64,000 nt of DNA, taken from Zea mays. Its lineage: Eukaryota > Streptophyta > Magnoliopsida > Poales > Poaceae. Position numbers and translations under genes: made by a program. Positions 11,962-23,300 of this stretch are shown here, piece by piece (position 1 is the stretch's first letter; each line of letters opens with the position of its first letter). The stretch lies in assembly GCF_902167145.1 (NCBI RefSeq), contig NC_050099.1, positions 246,648,588 to 246,712,587 of the forward strand. Reading direction: 5' to 3'. A model generated the notes under the pieces. That model saw only the letters and a program-made list of their open reading frames with translations, did not search any database and was not told the origin of the DNA.

Positions 11962-14900
11962 TTAAGGGTAGAAGCGACGTAGCTGTTTGATGTTCCAAGC
12001 GTTGTCGTAGATCTCGCCTTGATTGTTGGCCAGCTTGTATGTTCCGGGCTTCAGAACTTTGGCGATGACGAATGGCCCTTCCCAGGGGGGCGTGAGCTTG
12101 TGCCTCCCTCGGGCGTCTTGCCGCAGCCGAAGCACCAGGTCGCCCACCTGGAGTTCTCGGGACCGGACCCCTCGGGCGTGGTAGCGTCGCAGGGACTGTT
12201 GGTACCGCGCCGAGTGTAGTAAGGCCCTGTCCCGAGCTTCCTCCAGCTGGACCAGCGATTCTTCTCGGCTAGCTTGGTTGCTTTGTTCGGTGTAGGCCCT
12301 CGCCCTCGGGGAGCCGTATTTCAGGTCAGTGGGCAAGATAGCTTCAGCCCCGTAGACCAGGAAAAACGGCGTGAAGCCCGTGGCACGACTCGGCGTCGTC
12401 CTTAGGCTCCAGACCACCGAGGGGAGTTCCTTCATCCATCGCTTGCCGAACTTGTTGAGGTCGTTGTAGATCCGAGGCTTGAGCCCTTGTAGAATCATGC
12501 CGTTGGCACGCTCTACTTGCCCATTCGACATGGGATGAGCCACGGCGGCCCAGTCCACCCGGATATGGTGATCCTCGCAAAAATCCAAGAATTTTTTGCC
12601 GGTGAACTGGGTGCCGTTGTCGGTGATGATGGAGTTCGGGACCCCGAAGCGATGGATGATGTTGGTGAAGAATGCCACCGCCTGCTCGGACCTGATGCTG
12701 TTCAGAGGTCGGACCTCGATCCACTTGGAGAATTTGTCGATGGCGACCAGCAGGTGCGTGTAGCCCCCGGGCGCCTTCTGCAAGGGACCGACAAGGTCCA
12801 GACCCCATACAGCGAAGGGCCAGGTGATGGGTATTGTCTGCAGAGCCTGAGCGGGCAGGTGTGTCCGCTTCGCATAGAATTGGCACCCTTCGCAGGTGCG
12901 GACAATTCTAGTGGCGTCAGCCACCGCCGTTGGCCAGTAGAAGCCTTGCCGGAAAGCATTTCCGACAAGGGCTCGGGGCGCTGCGTGGTGGCCGCAAGCC
13001 CCCGAGTGTATTTCTTGCAGCAGTTCCCGACCTTCGGCGATGGAGATGCATCGCTGGAGGATGCCCGAGGGGCTGCGGTGGTAGAGCTCCTCTTCGTCGC
13101 CCAGCAAGACGAATGACTTGGCGCGTCGCGCTACCCGCCGAGCCTCAACTTGGTCGAGGGGTAGCTCTCCTCGACGGAGATATTGCAGGTACGGGGCCTG
13201 CCAATCATGATCTGGCGTGGCCCCGCTCTGCCCTTCCTCGACGTTCAGTGCCTCGCCCTCGGGGGCCGAGGGTACCTCGGGCTGTGCCGAGGGTACCTCG
13301 GGCTGAGCCGAGGGTACCTCGGGCTCGGGCGCGTCGTCGAGCTTGACGGAGGGTTGATGCAGATCCCGGGAGAAGACGTCCGGGGGGACTATCGTTCGCC
13401 CCGAGGCTATCTTAGCCAGCTCGTCTGCGGTTTCGTTGTAGCGCCGAGCGATGTGGTTGAGCTCGAGTCCGAAGAACTTGTCTTCCAGGCGCCGAACCTC
13501 GTCGCAGTAGGCCTCCATCTTCGGGTCGCGGCAGTGGGAGTTCTTCATGACTTGGTCGATGACGAGCTGCGAATCACCGCGGGCGTCGAGGCGTCTGACC
13601 CCTAGCTCGATGGCGATCCGCAATCCGTTGACCAGAGCTTCGTACTCGGCCACATTGTTGGACGCCGGGAAATGGAGGCGCAGCACGTAGCGCAAGTGCT
13701 TTCCGAGGGGCGAGATGAAGAGCAGGCCCGCGCCGGCCCCCGTCTTCATCAGCGACCCGTCGAAAAACATGGTCCAGAGCTCCGGTTGGATCGGAGTCGT
13801 TGGCAGCTGGGTGTCGACCCATTCGGCCACGAAATCCGCCAACACCTGGGACTTGATGGCCTTCCGAGGGGCGAACGAGATCGTTTCGCCCATGATTTCC
13901 ACCGCCCACTTCGCGATCCTGCCCGAGGCCTCTCGGCACTGGATGATCTCCCCCAGGGGGAAGGATGACACCACAGTTACCGGATGAGACTCAAAGTAGT
14001 GTCGCAGCTTCCGCCTTGTCAGGATCACAGCATACAGCAGCTTTTGAACTTGTGGGTAGCGGATCTTAGTCTCGGACAGCACTTCGCTGATGAAGTAGAC
14101 CGGCCTCTGAACGGGCAATGCATGCCCTTCCTCTTGCCTTTCGACCACAATCGCGGCGCTAACCACCTGAGTGGTCGCGGCGACGTAGACCAAGAGGGCT
14201 TCTCCGTCCGCCGGGGGCACCAAGACAGGCGCCTTTGTAAGGAGCGCCTTCAGGTTGCCGAGGGCTTCCTCAGCCTCAGGGGTCCAAGCGAAACACTCGG
14301 CCTTCCTTAAGAGGCGGTACAGAGGCAGACCTCTTTCGCCGAGGCGTGAGATGAAGCGGCTCAGGGCCGCGAGGCATCCCATGACCCTCTGTACCCCTTT
14401 TAAGTCCTTGATGGGTCCCATGCTGGTGATGGCCGCGATCTTCTCCGGGTTGGCTTCGATGCCTCGCTCGGAGACGATGAACCCTAGGAGCATGCCTCGG
14501 GGCACCCCGAAGACACACTTCTCAGGGTTAAGCTTGACTCCTTTCGCCTTGAGACACCGGAATGTCACTTCAAGGTCGGAGAGGAGGTCGGAAGCCTTCC
14601 TTGTCTTGACTACGATGTCATCGACGTAGGCCTCGACTGTGCGACCGATGTGTTCGCCGAACACATGGTTCATGCATCGCTGGTACGTCGCGCCCGCATT
14701 CCTCAAACCGAACGGCATGGTGACATAGCAGTACATGCCGAACGGCGTGATGAAAGAAGTCGCGAGCTGGTCGGACTCTTTCATCCGGATCTGGTGATAC
14801 CCTGAGTAGGCATCGAGGAAGGACAGGGTTTCGCACCCAGCGGTGGAATCCACGATTTGGTCGATGCGAGGCAGAGGGTAGGGAACCTTCGGACATGCTT

Positions 14901-15204
14901 TGTTGAGACCAGTGTAGTCTACACACATCCGCCATTTCCCCCCTTTCTTCCTCACAAGCACAGGGTTGGCAAGCCATTCGGGATGGAATACCTCTTTGAT
15001 GAACCCTGCTGCCATTAGCTTGTGGATCTCTTCGCCAATCACTCTGCGCTTCTCCTCGTCGAATCGGCGCAGAGGCTGTCTGACGGGTCGGGCTCCGGCC
15101 CGAATATCCAGCGAGTGCTCGGTGACATCCCTCGGTATGCCGGGCATGTCCGAGGGACTCCACGCAAAGACGTCGGCGTTTGTGCGGAGAAAGTCGACGA
15201 GCAC
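11962..15204 (-). CDS. pol: Huck-like pol: reverse transcriptase, RNase H, integrase (Gypsy/Tat)
   Basis: This 1080-codon frame carries the Gypsy domain order RT, RNase H, integrase. RT runs from about residue 60, with MCVDYTGLNKACPK, the catalytic YVDD near residue 190, and MPFGLRNAGATYQR. RNase H starts at MFFDGS near residue 480 and has the AEYEAL and GDSQLVIDQV acidic sites. The integrase zinc-binding HHCC motif is read in HSGACGHH...CEGCQFY, and its D-D-E core in WGLDLVG, ITDNGTQFTG and NGQVERAN. A QPEVPSA heptapeptide is repeated three times before integrase. The first codon of the open frame is GTG just after an amber codon, so translation must come from the gag-pro frame or the frame is broken there. 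The C-terminus AWNIKQLRRFYP is typical of the lineage. Domains look intact. Confidence 0.95.
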   Translation of the reverse strand: MLVDFLRTNADVFAWSPSDMPGIPRDVTEHSLDIRAGARPVRQPLRRFDEEKRRVIGEEIHKLMAAGFIKEVFHPEWLANPVLVRKKGGKWRMCVDYTGLNKACPKVPYPLPRIDQIVDSTAGCETLSFLDAYSGYHQIRMKESDQLATSFITPFGMYCYVTMPFGLRNAGATYQRCMNHVFGEHIGRTVEAYVDDIVVKTRKASDLLSDLEVTFRCLKAKGVKLNPEKCVFGVPRGMLLGFIVSERGIEANPEKIAAITSMGPIKDLKGVQRVMGCLAALSRFISRLGERGLPLYRLLRKAECFAWTPEAEEALGNLKALLTKAPVLVPPADGEALLVYVAATTQVVSAAIVVERQEEGHALPVQRPVYFISEVLSETKIRYPQVQKLLYAVILTRRKLRHYFESHPVTVVSSFPLGEIIQCREASGRIAKWAVEIMGETISFAPRKAIKSQVLADFVAEWVDTQLPTTPIQPELWTMFFDGSLMKTGAGAGLLFISPLGKHLRYVLRLHFPASNNVAEYEALVNGLRIAIELGVRRLDARGDSQLVIDQVMKNSHCRDPKMEAYCDEVRRLEDKFFGLELNHIARRYNETADELAKIASGRTIVPPDVFSRDLHQPSVKLDDAPEPEVPSAQPEVPSAQPEVPSAPEGEALNVEEGQSGATPDHDWQAPYLQYLRRGELPLDQVEARRVARRAKSFVLLGDEEELYHRSPSGILQRCISIAEGRELLQEIHSGACGHHAAPRALVGNAFRQGFYWPTAVADATRIVRTCEGCQFYAKRTHLPAQALQTIPITWPFAVWGLDLVGPLQKAPGGYTHLLVAIDKFSKWIEVRPLNSIRSEQAVAFFTNIIHRFGVPNSIITDNGTQFTGKKFLDFCEDHHIRVDWAAVAHPMSNGQVERANGMILQGLKPRIYNDLNKFGKRWMKELPSVVWSLRTTPSRATGFTPFFLVYGAEAILPTDLKYGSPRARAYTEQSNQASREESLVQLEEARDRALLHSARYQQSLRRYHARGVRSRELQVGDLVLRLRQDARGRHKLTPPWEGPFVIAKVLKPGTYKLANNQGEIYDNAWNIKQLRRFYP

Positions 15205-15210
15205 TGCTTC

Positions 15211-18200
15211 CTATTTGGGGTCGAGCCTGGAACCGATCCGGACCTGCTTGGTGGTGTCGCCACTGGGGTCGAGAGGGACGGCCTTGACCGTCTCCGCTGG
15301 CTCGAAGTTGCCGGCGTGGCGCTTCACGTCTGGCACCTCCTTGGAGAGGTTCTCCAGGTCGGCGATGAGGGCCTCGGACTCGGCGAGGGCCTCGGCGTAC
15401 TCCACGCACTCCACGTCGCATTCGAATGCGTGTTTGTACGTGGGGCCGACGGCGATGACCCCGTTGGGGCCCGGCATCTTGAGCTTCAGGTAGGTGTAGT
15501 TGGGGACGGCCATGAACTTCGCGTAGCATGGCCTCCCTAGCACGGCGTGGTAGGTTCCTCGGAACCCGACCACTTCGAACGTCAGGCTCTCCCTTCGGAA
15601 GTTGGAGGGTGTCCCAAAGCAGACGGGGAGGTCGAGTCGCTCGAGGGGCTGGACGCGCTTCCCAGGGATGATCCCGTGGAAGGGCGCAGCGCCTGCTCGG
15701 ACGGAGGACTGATCGACGCGCAGGAGCTTGAGGGTCTCGGCGTAGATGATGTTGAGGCAGCTGCCCCCATCCATCAGGACCTTGGTGAGCCTGACATCGC
15801 CGACAACGGGGTCGACGACGAGCGGGTATTTCCCCGGGCTCGGCACATGGTCGGGGTGGTCGGCCTGGTCGAAGGTGATGGGCTTGTCGGACCAGTCTAG
15901 GTAGACTGGCGCCGCCACCTTCACCGAGCAGACCTCCCGGCGCTCTTGCTTGCGGTGCCGAGCCGAGGTATTCGCCGCATGCCCTCCATAGATCATGAAG
16001 CAGTCGCGGACCTCGGGGAACTCTCCTGCTAGGTGATCTTCGTTCTTGTCGTCGTCGCGGGCCCTGCCACCCTCGGCGGGTGGCCCGGCCCTGTGGAAGT
16101 GACGCCGAAGCATAACGCACTCCCCGAGGGTGTGCTTGACGGGCCCCTGATGGTAGGGGCACGACTCCTTGAGCGTCTTGTCGAAGAGGTTTGCACCTCC
16201 GGGGGGCTTCCGAGGGTTCTTATACTCGGCGGCGGCGACAAGGTCCGCGTCAGCAGTGTCGCGTTTCGATTGCGACTTCTTCTTGCCTTTCTTCTTGGCG
16301 CCGCGCGGAGCAGACGCCTCGGGAGCTTCTTCCGATGGGCGGCCCTGGGGCTGCTTGTCCTTTCGGAAGATAGCCTCGACCGCCTCCTGGCCAGAGGCGA
16401 ACTTGGTGGCGATGTCCATCAGCTCGCTCGCCCTGGTGGGGGTTTTGCGACCCAGCTTGCTCACCAGGTCGCGGCAAGTGGTGCCGGCGAGGAACGCGCC
16501 GATGACATCCGAGTCGGTGATGTTGGGCAGCTCGGTGCGCTGCTTCGAGAATCGCCGGATGTAGTCCCGGAGCGACTCCCCCGGCTGTTGCCGGCAGCTT
16601 CGAAGGTCCCAGGAATTCCCGGGGCGCACGTATGTGCCCTGGAAGTTGCCAGCGAAGGCTTGGACCAAGTCGTCCCAGTTGGAGATCTGCCCCGGAGGCA
16701 GGTGCTCCAACCAGGCGCGAGCAGTGTCGGAGAGGAACAGGGGAAGGTTACGGATGATGAGGTTGTCTTCGTCCGTTCCACCCAGTTGGCAGGCAAGGCG
16801 GTAGTCCGCGAGCCACAGTTCCGGTCTCGTTTCCCCCGAGTACTTCGTGATAGTAGCCGGGGGTCGGAACCGGGTCGGGAATGGCGCCCGTCGGATGGCC
16901 CGACTGAAGGCCTGCGGACCGGGTGGTTCAGGCGAGGGACTCCGATCCTCCCCGCTGTCGTAGCGCCCCCCACGCCTGGGGTGGTAGCCTCGGCGCACCC
17001 TTTCGTCGAGGTGAGCCCGACGGTCGCGTCGATGGTGCTCGTTGCCGAGGTGGCCCGGGGCCGCAGGCGCGGTGTTGCGCGTGCGCCCGGTGTAGACCGA
17101 GGCTTCCCGCATGAATCGGGAAGTCGCGGCATGAGGTTCCGAGGGATATCCTTGCCTTCGGGAGGCAGTGCTCTCGGCCCGCCGGGCTGTAGCGCCTTCC
17201 AGGAGATTCTTGAGTTCTCCCTGGATTCGCCGACCCTCGGTGGTTGACGGCTCCGGCATCGCGCGGATGAGCATTGCTGCGGTTGCCAGGTTCTGACCAA
17301 CCCCGCTGGATGCGGGCGGCGGCCTGATCCTGACATCGTTGGCGACGCGGTGCTGGAGACCTTGGGGCAGGTGACGTATTTCTCCGGCCAGGGGGTGGCC
17401 CACCCATGCCTGTCCGACGTCCCGACGGATCGGCTCAAGCGCTCCTGTTCCCTCGTTGAGCCTGGCCTGCGCCTCGCGGACTTGCTCGAGTTGTGGGTCG
17501 TAACCCCCCGCCGGAGCGGGGACCACAGCTAGCTCCCGTGGGATGTCGGCGCGAGGCACCGGCCTAGGGAGATCGCCATCCTCCGGCATGCCAAGATGGT
17601 TGCCTTCGGAGGGATCTCCTAGCTCGATGTGGAAACATTCGCGGCTTGGGCCGCAGCTCTCGTCGCCAAGGCTGCGGCTTCCATCGGAACAGTCGGATAG
17701 GCAGTAGTCACATGCGGTCATGAAGTCCCGCACGGCACTGGGGTTGCCAAGTCCAGAGAAATCCCAACCGATGCTGGGATCGTCATCTTCCTCGGACCCA
17801 GAGGGCCCGTAGGTCGAGACGTCCGTCAGTCGGTCCCAAGGCGACCGCATACGGAACCTCAGTGGGGTTGCACTCGCCTCAATGAGAGCGCCCGCCAAAA
17901 CGAGGTCGTTTGGCGGGTTGAGGCCGAGTCGAAATGACGCAAGATGGGAGTTAGTCGGTACCTTTTGGTCGACGAGGAGCGACGTAGTCACATCGGGGAC
18001 TGGTTGCACCGTCATCTCTGGTTCGAGGGCGACGTTCTGCAGGCTTTCCGCGAGCGCGCCGGCGTCGTCTTCTTGCTCGGGGTCAGCGTGCCGCGGGGGG
18101 ACGGCGCTTGCCTCCGTCTTGAACGCGAGGTCGACGTCCGGCGTGCCTTCCGTCGGGGCATCGGGGGCGTCGATTCGCTCGACGGCCGACGAAGCGCGGC

Positions 18201-18338
18201 CTCCCACCTGGCCTTGACGGCCCCGCCTCCTCCTCCGTTGGCGGGGGAGAGAACGGAGCGAGCCCGAATGTTGCCCTTCCACCACGCGGGGAAGACGTCG
18301 TCGATTCCGCCGTCGGCGGGCGGGTTGTCGGCCGCCAT
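15211..18338 (-). CDS. gag: Huck-like gag-protease polyprotein, probably frameshifted near N-terminus
   Basis: The open frame from about 18285 down to 15211 encodes a Tat-type Gag. The capsid region includes WLADYRLACQLGG, LPPGQISNWDDLVQAF, and the LRDYIRRFSKQR helix. A Lys-rich nucleocapsid-like segment (KKKGKKKSQSKR) follows, then an aspartic protease with DGGSCLNIIY in place of the usual D(S/T)G. No ATG opens this frame. A plausible start is the ATG at 18338 in another frame (MAADNPPADGG...WWKGN), which would need a shift near 18150-18240. The frame ends in TAG at 15211-15213, and pol continues in the same frame. Sense: structural protein and processing protease of the retrotransposon particle. 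Confidence 0.88.
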
Positions 18339-18498
18339 TGTCGTAGTCGCGGCGGCGGAAGAAGTATCATGTCGTAGCTGCCGTCGAAAGACATGAACTC
18401 AAGAGTCCCGAAACGAAGCACCGTCCCGGGCCGGAGAGGTTGCTGGAGACTGCCCATCTGGAGCTTGACGGGGAGCTGTTCGTCAGCACACAGCAGGC

Positions 18499-18517
18499 CC
18501 CTACCTGGCGCGCCAAC
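18499..18517 (-). other. Primer binding site of Huck element
   Basis: On the - strand, directly after the 5' LTR, reads TTGGCGCGCCAGGTAGGG. The TGG...CGCCA form and position are those of a tRNA-primed PBS commonly seen in maize Tat-lineage elements. I do not assign the tRNA species. Confidence 0.8.
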
Positions 18518-18820
18518 TGTCGGCGTTTCGAGACAGGGGGGTCCCTAAGCCGACGAGTGAGTGTGCTGCGTGCCCCAGCCCAGATGGGTCGAGCGCGTGG
18601 GCGAGCGCGAAGGGGGGAGAGGCGAGGTGGCCGGAGTCGAGCGTGAGAGAGGTGGAAGTCCCGCGGCCTTCGTGTTCGTCCCGCGCCCAGGTCAGGTGCG
18701 CTTGCAGTAGGGGGGTTACAAGCGTCCACGCGGGTGAGGGAAGCGAGCGGCCCCAAGAGAGCGCCTGTCCCGTCCTCGGTCCCGCGCGGCCAACCTTCTC
18801 TAAGAAGGCCCTGGTCCTCC

Positions 18821-18828
18821 CTTTTATA
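18821..18828 (-). promoter_or_regulatory. TATA box of Huck 5' LTR
   Basis: The - strand reads GACTATAAAAGGGAGG. It is the only strong TATA in the LTR and lies about 300 bp from the LTR/internal boundary. Transcription would begin near 18790. The same motif is at 6330-6337 in the 3' LTR. Confidence 0.65.
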
Positions 18829-19332
18829 GTCGTAAGGAGAGGATCCAGGTGTACAATGGGGGGTGTAGCAGAGTGCTACGTGTCTAGCGGAGGGAGAGCT
18901 AGCGCCCTAGGTACATGCCAATGTGGCAGCCGGAGAGATCTGGGCACCCTGCTGGCGTGATGTCGTGGCTGTCGGAGGTGTGGCGGAGCCTGGCGGAGGG
19001 ACAGCTGTTGGAGCGGTCGAGTCCCTGCTGACGTCGTCCTGCTTCCGTAAGAGAGCTGGGGGCCGCCGTCGTCATAGAGCTTGTGGAGCGCCATCATTGC
19101 CCCTCCGGCGGAGCTGGCCGGATGGGACGCCGGTCTTGTTCTCCGTGACCCGAGTCGATTCGGGGTAGGATGATGATGGCGCTCCCTGTTGACGTGGCGG
19201 TCTGTGCCCTAGGCAGGGCGACGTGGGGGTTCCTCCGAAGCCGAGGTTGAGTCTGTCTTCCGTTGCCGTGGCCGAGCCCGAGCCATGGGGTCGGCCGAGG
19301 CGGAAGTCGTTCGGCCGAGGCCAGGGCGGAGT

Positions 19333-19598
19333 CCGAGCCCTGGGGTCGGGCGAAGCGGAGTTTCGTCGTCTTCCGGGTGTTAGCCCGAGTCCGAGCCCTG
19401 GGGTCGGGCGGAGCGGAGTTCGCCGTCTTCCGGGTCTTAGCCCGAGTCCGAGCCCTGGGGTCGGGCGGAGCGGAGTTCGCCGTCTTCCGGGTCTTAGCCC
19501 GAGTCCGAGCCCTGGGGTCGGGCGGAGCGGAGTTCGCCGTCTTCCGGGTCTTAGCCCGAGTCCGAGCCCTGGGGTCGGGCGGAGCGGAGTTCGCCGTG
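19333..19598. repeat. 57-bp tandem repeats in Huck 5' LTR, five copies
   Basis: The same unit as at 6842-7165 starts at 19333, 19390, 19447, 19504 and 19561. One copy fewer than in the sister LTR accounts for the LTR length difference. Confidence 0.95.
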
Positions 19599-20085
19599 GC
19601 GCCTTTGGCAAGGCCTGACTGCCTGTCAGACTCACTCTGTCGAGTGGCACTGCAGTCGGAGTGGCGCAGGCGGCGCTGTCCTTCTGTCAGACTGGCCAGT
19701 GGAGCGGTGGAGTGACGGCGGTCACTTCGGCTCTGCCGGGGGCGCGTGTCAGGATAAAGGTGTCAGGCCACCTTTGCGTTAAATGCCCCTGCAGTTTGGT
19801 CAGTCGGTGTGGCGATTTAGTCAAGGTTGCTTCTGAGCGAAGCCAAGGCCTCGGGCGAGCCGGTGATGTGTCCGCCATAAAAAGGGGGCCTCGGGCGAGA
19901 CGGAAGTCTCTCGAGGTCGGCTGCCCTTGGCCGAGGCTAGGCTCGGGTGAAGCGTGATCGAGTCACTCGTGTGGACCGATCCCTGACTTAATCGTACCCA
20001 TCAGGCCTTTGCAGCTTTATGCTGATGGGGGTTACCAGCTGAGAATTAGGCGTCTTGAGGGTACCCCTAATTATGGTCCCCGACA

Positions 20086-20090
20086 GCCGC
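20086..20090. repeat. Target site duplication, right copy (GCCGC)
   Basis: This is the second copy of the Huck target duplication. It is followed by TAACCCC, where outer-element sequence resumes. Confidence 0.9.
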
Positions 20091-20365
20091 TAACCCCAAT
20101 GAAGGCAATGTGATCAACATCAACCAACAAGATCAGAGTGGCGCAACGGAAGCATGTGGGGGTCCTAACCCACAGGTCCAGGAGATCCTCAAGAACTGCA
20201 TCAATTGGTCTCGAGCATCTGAAAGTCAAAGCAACAAGTCCGCAAGTTAAGGTTGCAGAGTGAAAGCCAACTCAAGAAGGTCATGATCAACCAATGAACC
20301 AATCTCATTTTCTTGCTAGCCTCTTCTTGAATCTCGAGGGCGAGATTCTGTTAAGGGGTTAGATT
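20091..20365 (+). pseudogene. Outer element: internal right end with relic of pol C-terminus and PPT
   Basis: This 275-bp remainder ends 9 bp after an open frame finishing LFLNLEGEILLRG then TAG (20321-20362). That looks like the C-terminus of the pol polyprotein of Del/Tekay-like chromoviruses (from family knowledge). The terminal codons overlap the polypurine tract TTAAGGGGTTAGATT, directly before the LTR. Everything upstream of this tail has been lost. The outer element therefore descends from a coding chromovirus but is now non-autonomous. Confidence 0.6.
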
Positions 20366-23300
20366 TGTAACACCCTGAATTTGGGGATATAAAATTTCTT
20401 TTCCAATATCCACCAAATTCAGGTGTTACCCTCTCTTTTCCTTGATCTTTCTTTTCTTTTCCCTAAATAGTGGGGAATTATTTTGTATTATATCTACATG
20501 TAAGCCTAGTAAATTAAAACCCTATGAGCGCTTTGATTGTCACATCATGTTGGCGTATACTTTCACTTTGTTTGATAAGTGATTTTGTGGAGCATGGGTT
20601 TAATGAGGAATTCAATTTAACATCATGAAGAAAATAGGAAAGAACAAAAGATAAAGAAAATGGAAAATAGAAAGGAGCCCCCCTTCTCTCGTGGGCCTCG
20701 CGGCGGCCCAGCCGCCCCCCCTTCCCTTCCCGCTGTGGGCCGCCTGGCGGCCCAGCCGCGCGCCCCCTCCCCCTTTGGGCCCAGCCAGCCCAACTGTCCC
20801 CCCTCCCCTTTCCTTTTTCCAAAAATCCCCTCCCCGCGGGCCCCGCTCGTCATCCCCTCTCTCTCTCCCTCACCCTAACCCTAGCTGTCGTCGCCCCGTC
20901 CCGCCCCCGCGCCGCCGCTGCCGCCTCCCCGGCGCCGCCGCCGCGCCGTCCTTCCCTCCGGTGAGGTTTCTCCCTCCCCCTCCCTCCTCTCCCCCCCTCC
21001 CTCCTCCTTCCCTCCCGTCGGCGTCCCCCGCCCCCGCGCCATGGGCGCGCCCGCCTCGGCCCCGGCGAGCTCGGCTTCGGCCCCGGACGCCCCGGCCTCG
21101 CCCGTGCCCGGCCGGCTCCGCGCCCGATCGCCCTCGGCCGCCCCGCGCTCGGCCGGCCGCTCGGCCGGCCGCTCGGCCGCCCTCCCCGCGCCGCCCTCGG
21201 CCGTCCCCGGCCCGCGTCGCCCTCGCTCGGCCGCTCCCGGCGAGCTCGGCCCCGGCCCCGGCCGCCTTCGGCTCGGCCGCCCTCGGCCGCCCGCGCCCGG
21301 CCACCCCGCACCGCCCCCGTCGCGCTCGGCTCCGGCCCCGACCTCGGCCGTCCCGCGCCCGCCCTCCCCGCGCCGCTCTCCGGCGAGTTCGGCTCGGCCG
21401 CCTCGCCCCGCTCGGCCCCGCCCTCGGCCACCCCGTCCCACGCCCCCTCGGCCCTGCCCCATGCCCGGCGAGCTCGGCCGCCCCCGTGCCCCGGTTCGAC
21501 CGCCCGCCCCCGCGCCCGGCCGCGTCCTCGCTCGCCCGTGCTCGCTTGCCCCGGTGTGCTTGCCCGCTCGCCCCGTCGTGCCTTGCTGACGTCGTGTCGG
21601 CCCCTGCGTGGCCTCGAGCTTGGCCCAGCGTGCCTGTGGCGCGCGGCTTTGAGACCGGCTAACGTACGGTCCCGACGTGCGCACGGCTAGTCCGTGGCGT
21701 GTGCGTGCGGCCTCGCGCGCGTGCCCGCGTAGTGCGCGTGCCTTGGCACGACTCGTCGTGCCTTCGTCTACCCCCGGACACCCTGTCTACCCCCCGTGTC
21801 CTATGCGCGCTAATCACGTGTTTATATTAATAAGATAGGAGTCTCAATTTGGAAATTGGTTACGTTAGTTAATTTGTATAGCTAATCATCTATCTCATTC
21901 AATGTTAATCTACTAAAAGTGGCCACGTTTACATTAGTGCATGTAGCTAATTCTTTTGTTAGAACCAAATGGAACTAGAGCACGTAACGTTTAGTTATTC
22001 GTTTACCCGTAGTGCGCCTCGAGCATAAGCTTTAACTCTCGCGAGACCTTTCCCCATTTCTTTCTAACCAAGGTAAATTCATTATCGTATGTGATATTCT
22101 ATGCATATTTACTTTAATTGTTCTCTTGTATGGTGTATTGTTTGTTTCCTAATTTGAATGGATGGATGTATGTGTGCTTGCAATCGCATAGAGAACGATC
22201 CGGTTGAAGAGCCCGAGGAACTCGCAGGAGAAGCCCCTGAGCAGCAGTCGGTTGGTGGAGGCAAGTGTCTCTTGACCTATCTATGTCCTATTCATTCTTT
22301 AATTCACCTCCCGCATTATACACTTATGCCTAAGGATTGACTAGCTTTGTTATCCATGTCCTTGTTTACCTATTTGGGTTGGATTATTATGGTTTAGCTT
22401 TATGCTATTGCTTAACTCTAATCAATGAACATGATGAGATTATCTATGATACGCTGTTTTCCCTTCTCTTATTCTGATGTTGTACTTGTGGCCTTTAAGG
22501 GGGCTCGAGCGGTTTCTCGAGTGCCTCTCCGTAAGGACCTGTTCTATGGATGACCGCCCGGGAAAACAGTGCAACCATGAGGGTGGAATGGGATGCCCCT
22601 AGCTGAATAATTAGAGGATCTGGGGTGTAGTTCGCTTCGCCGTCGTGCCGTCAATGGGGCTCGGTGTATGCGGCTCGCTCTGTCAAGGTTGATTTGTCCC
22701 TTGGGGAGGAGTGCGGTACATTTAGGAAACCTAACGTGCGGCTACAGCCCCGGGGAATCTTTGTAAAGGATATATAGTGATGCCCTGCTGGGTCACCTTG
22801 GTAGTGATCAATGGAGAGTCATGATCTCCGGGCAGAATGGGAATCATGGCTTATGGGTAAAGTGCACAACCTCTGCAGAGTGTTTGAAAACTGATATATC
22901 AGTCGTGCTCGCGGTTATGAGCGGCCAAGGGAGCTCCAGTGATTAGTGGTACTTGATCAGAGACATTTTGGTTTACAGGTGGCTATGAGATCGATGGTTC
23001 TAGTTATGACTATGGTGCTGGTAAGTGGTATTCTTTCCGTTTGGAAAGGGTACATCGGGCTAATAACTTGGGTTAATGCTAAAACCTGGCCTTCTATTAG
23101 TAAATAATAATCTGACCAACTAAAAGCAACTGGTTGACTTATCCCCACATAAAGCTAGTCCACTACAGCCAAACAGGATACTTGCTGAGTATGTTGATGT
23201 GTACTCACCCTTGCTCTACACACCAACCCCCCCCCCTCATCCCCAGGTTGTCAGCATTGCAACCACTGCTCAGGAGAAGATGAAGCTGTGGAAGGAGACT

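Larger units (their letters stand above)
18518..20085 (-). mobile_element. 5' LTR of inner Huck-like element
   Basis: This 1568 bp LTR is bounded by TGTCGG at 18518 and CCCCGACA at 20085 (+ strand reading). It is 56 bp shorter than the left LTR: exactly one 57-bp repeat unit fewer plus one extra G in the run near 18535. It contains the promoter that drives the - strand transcript. Confidence 0.92.

Noticed and set aside
14618..16162. 514-codon - strand frame overlapping the gag/pol junction
   Set aside because: Shadow of gag-pol in another frame: Arg/Pro/Ser-rich, without domains. The true frame carries all Gypsy motifs.
16033..17247. 404-codon + strand frame opposite gag
   Set aside because: Antisense shadow of a GC-rich coding sequence. 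It contains no recognised domain, and unlike 9480-10115 it has no promoter-like motif.
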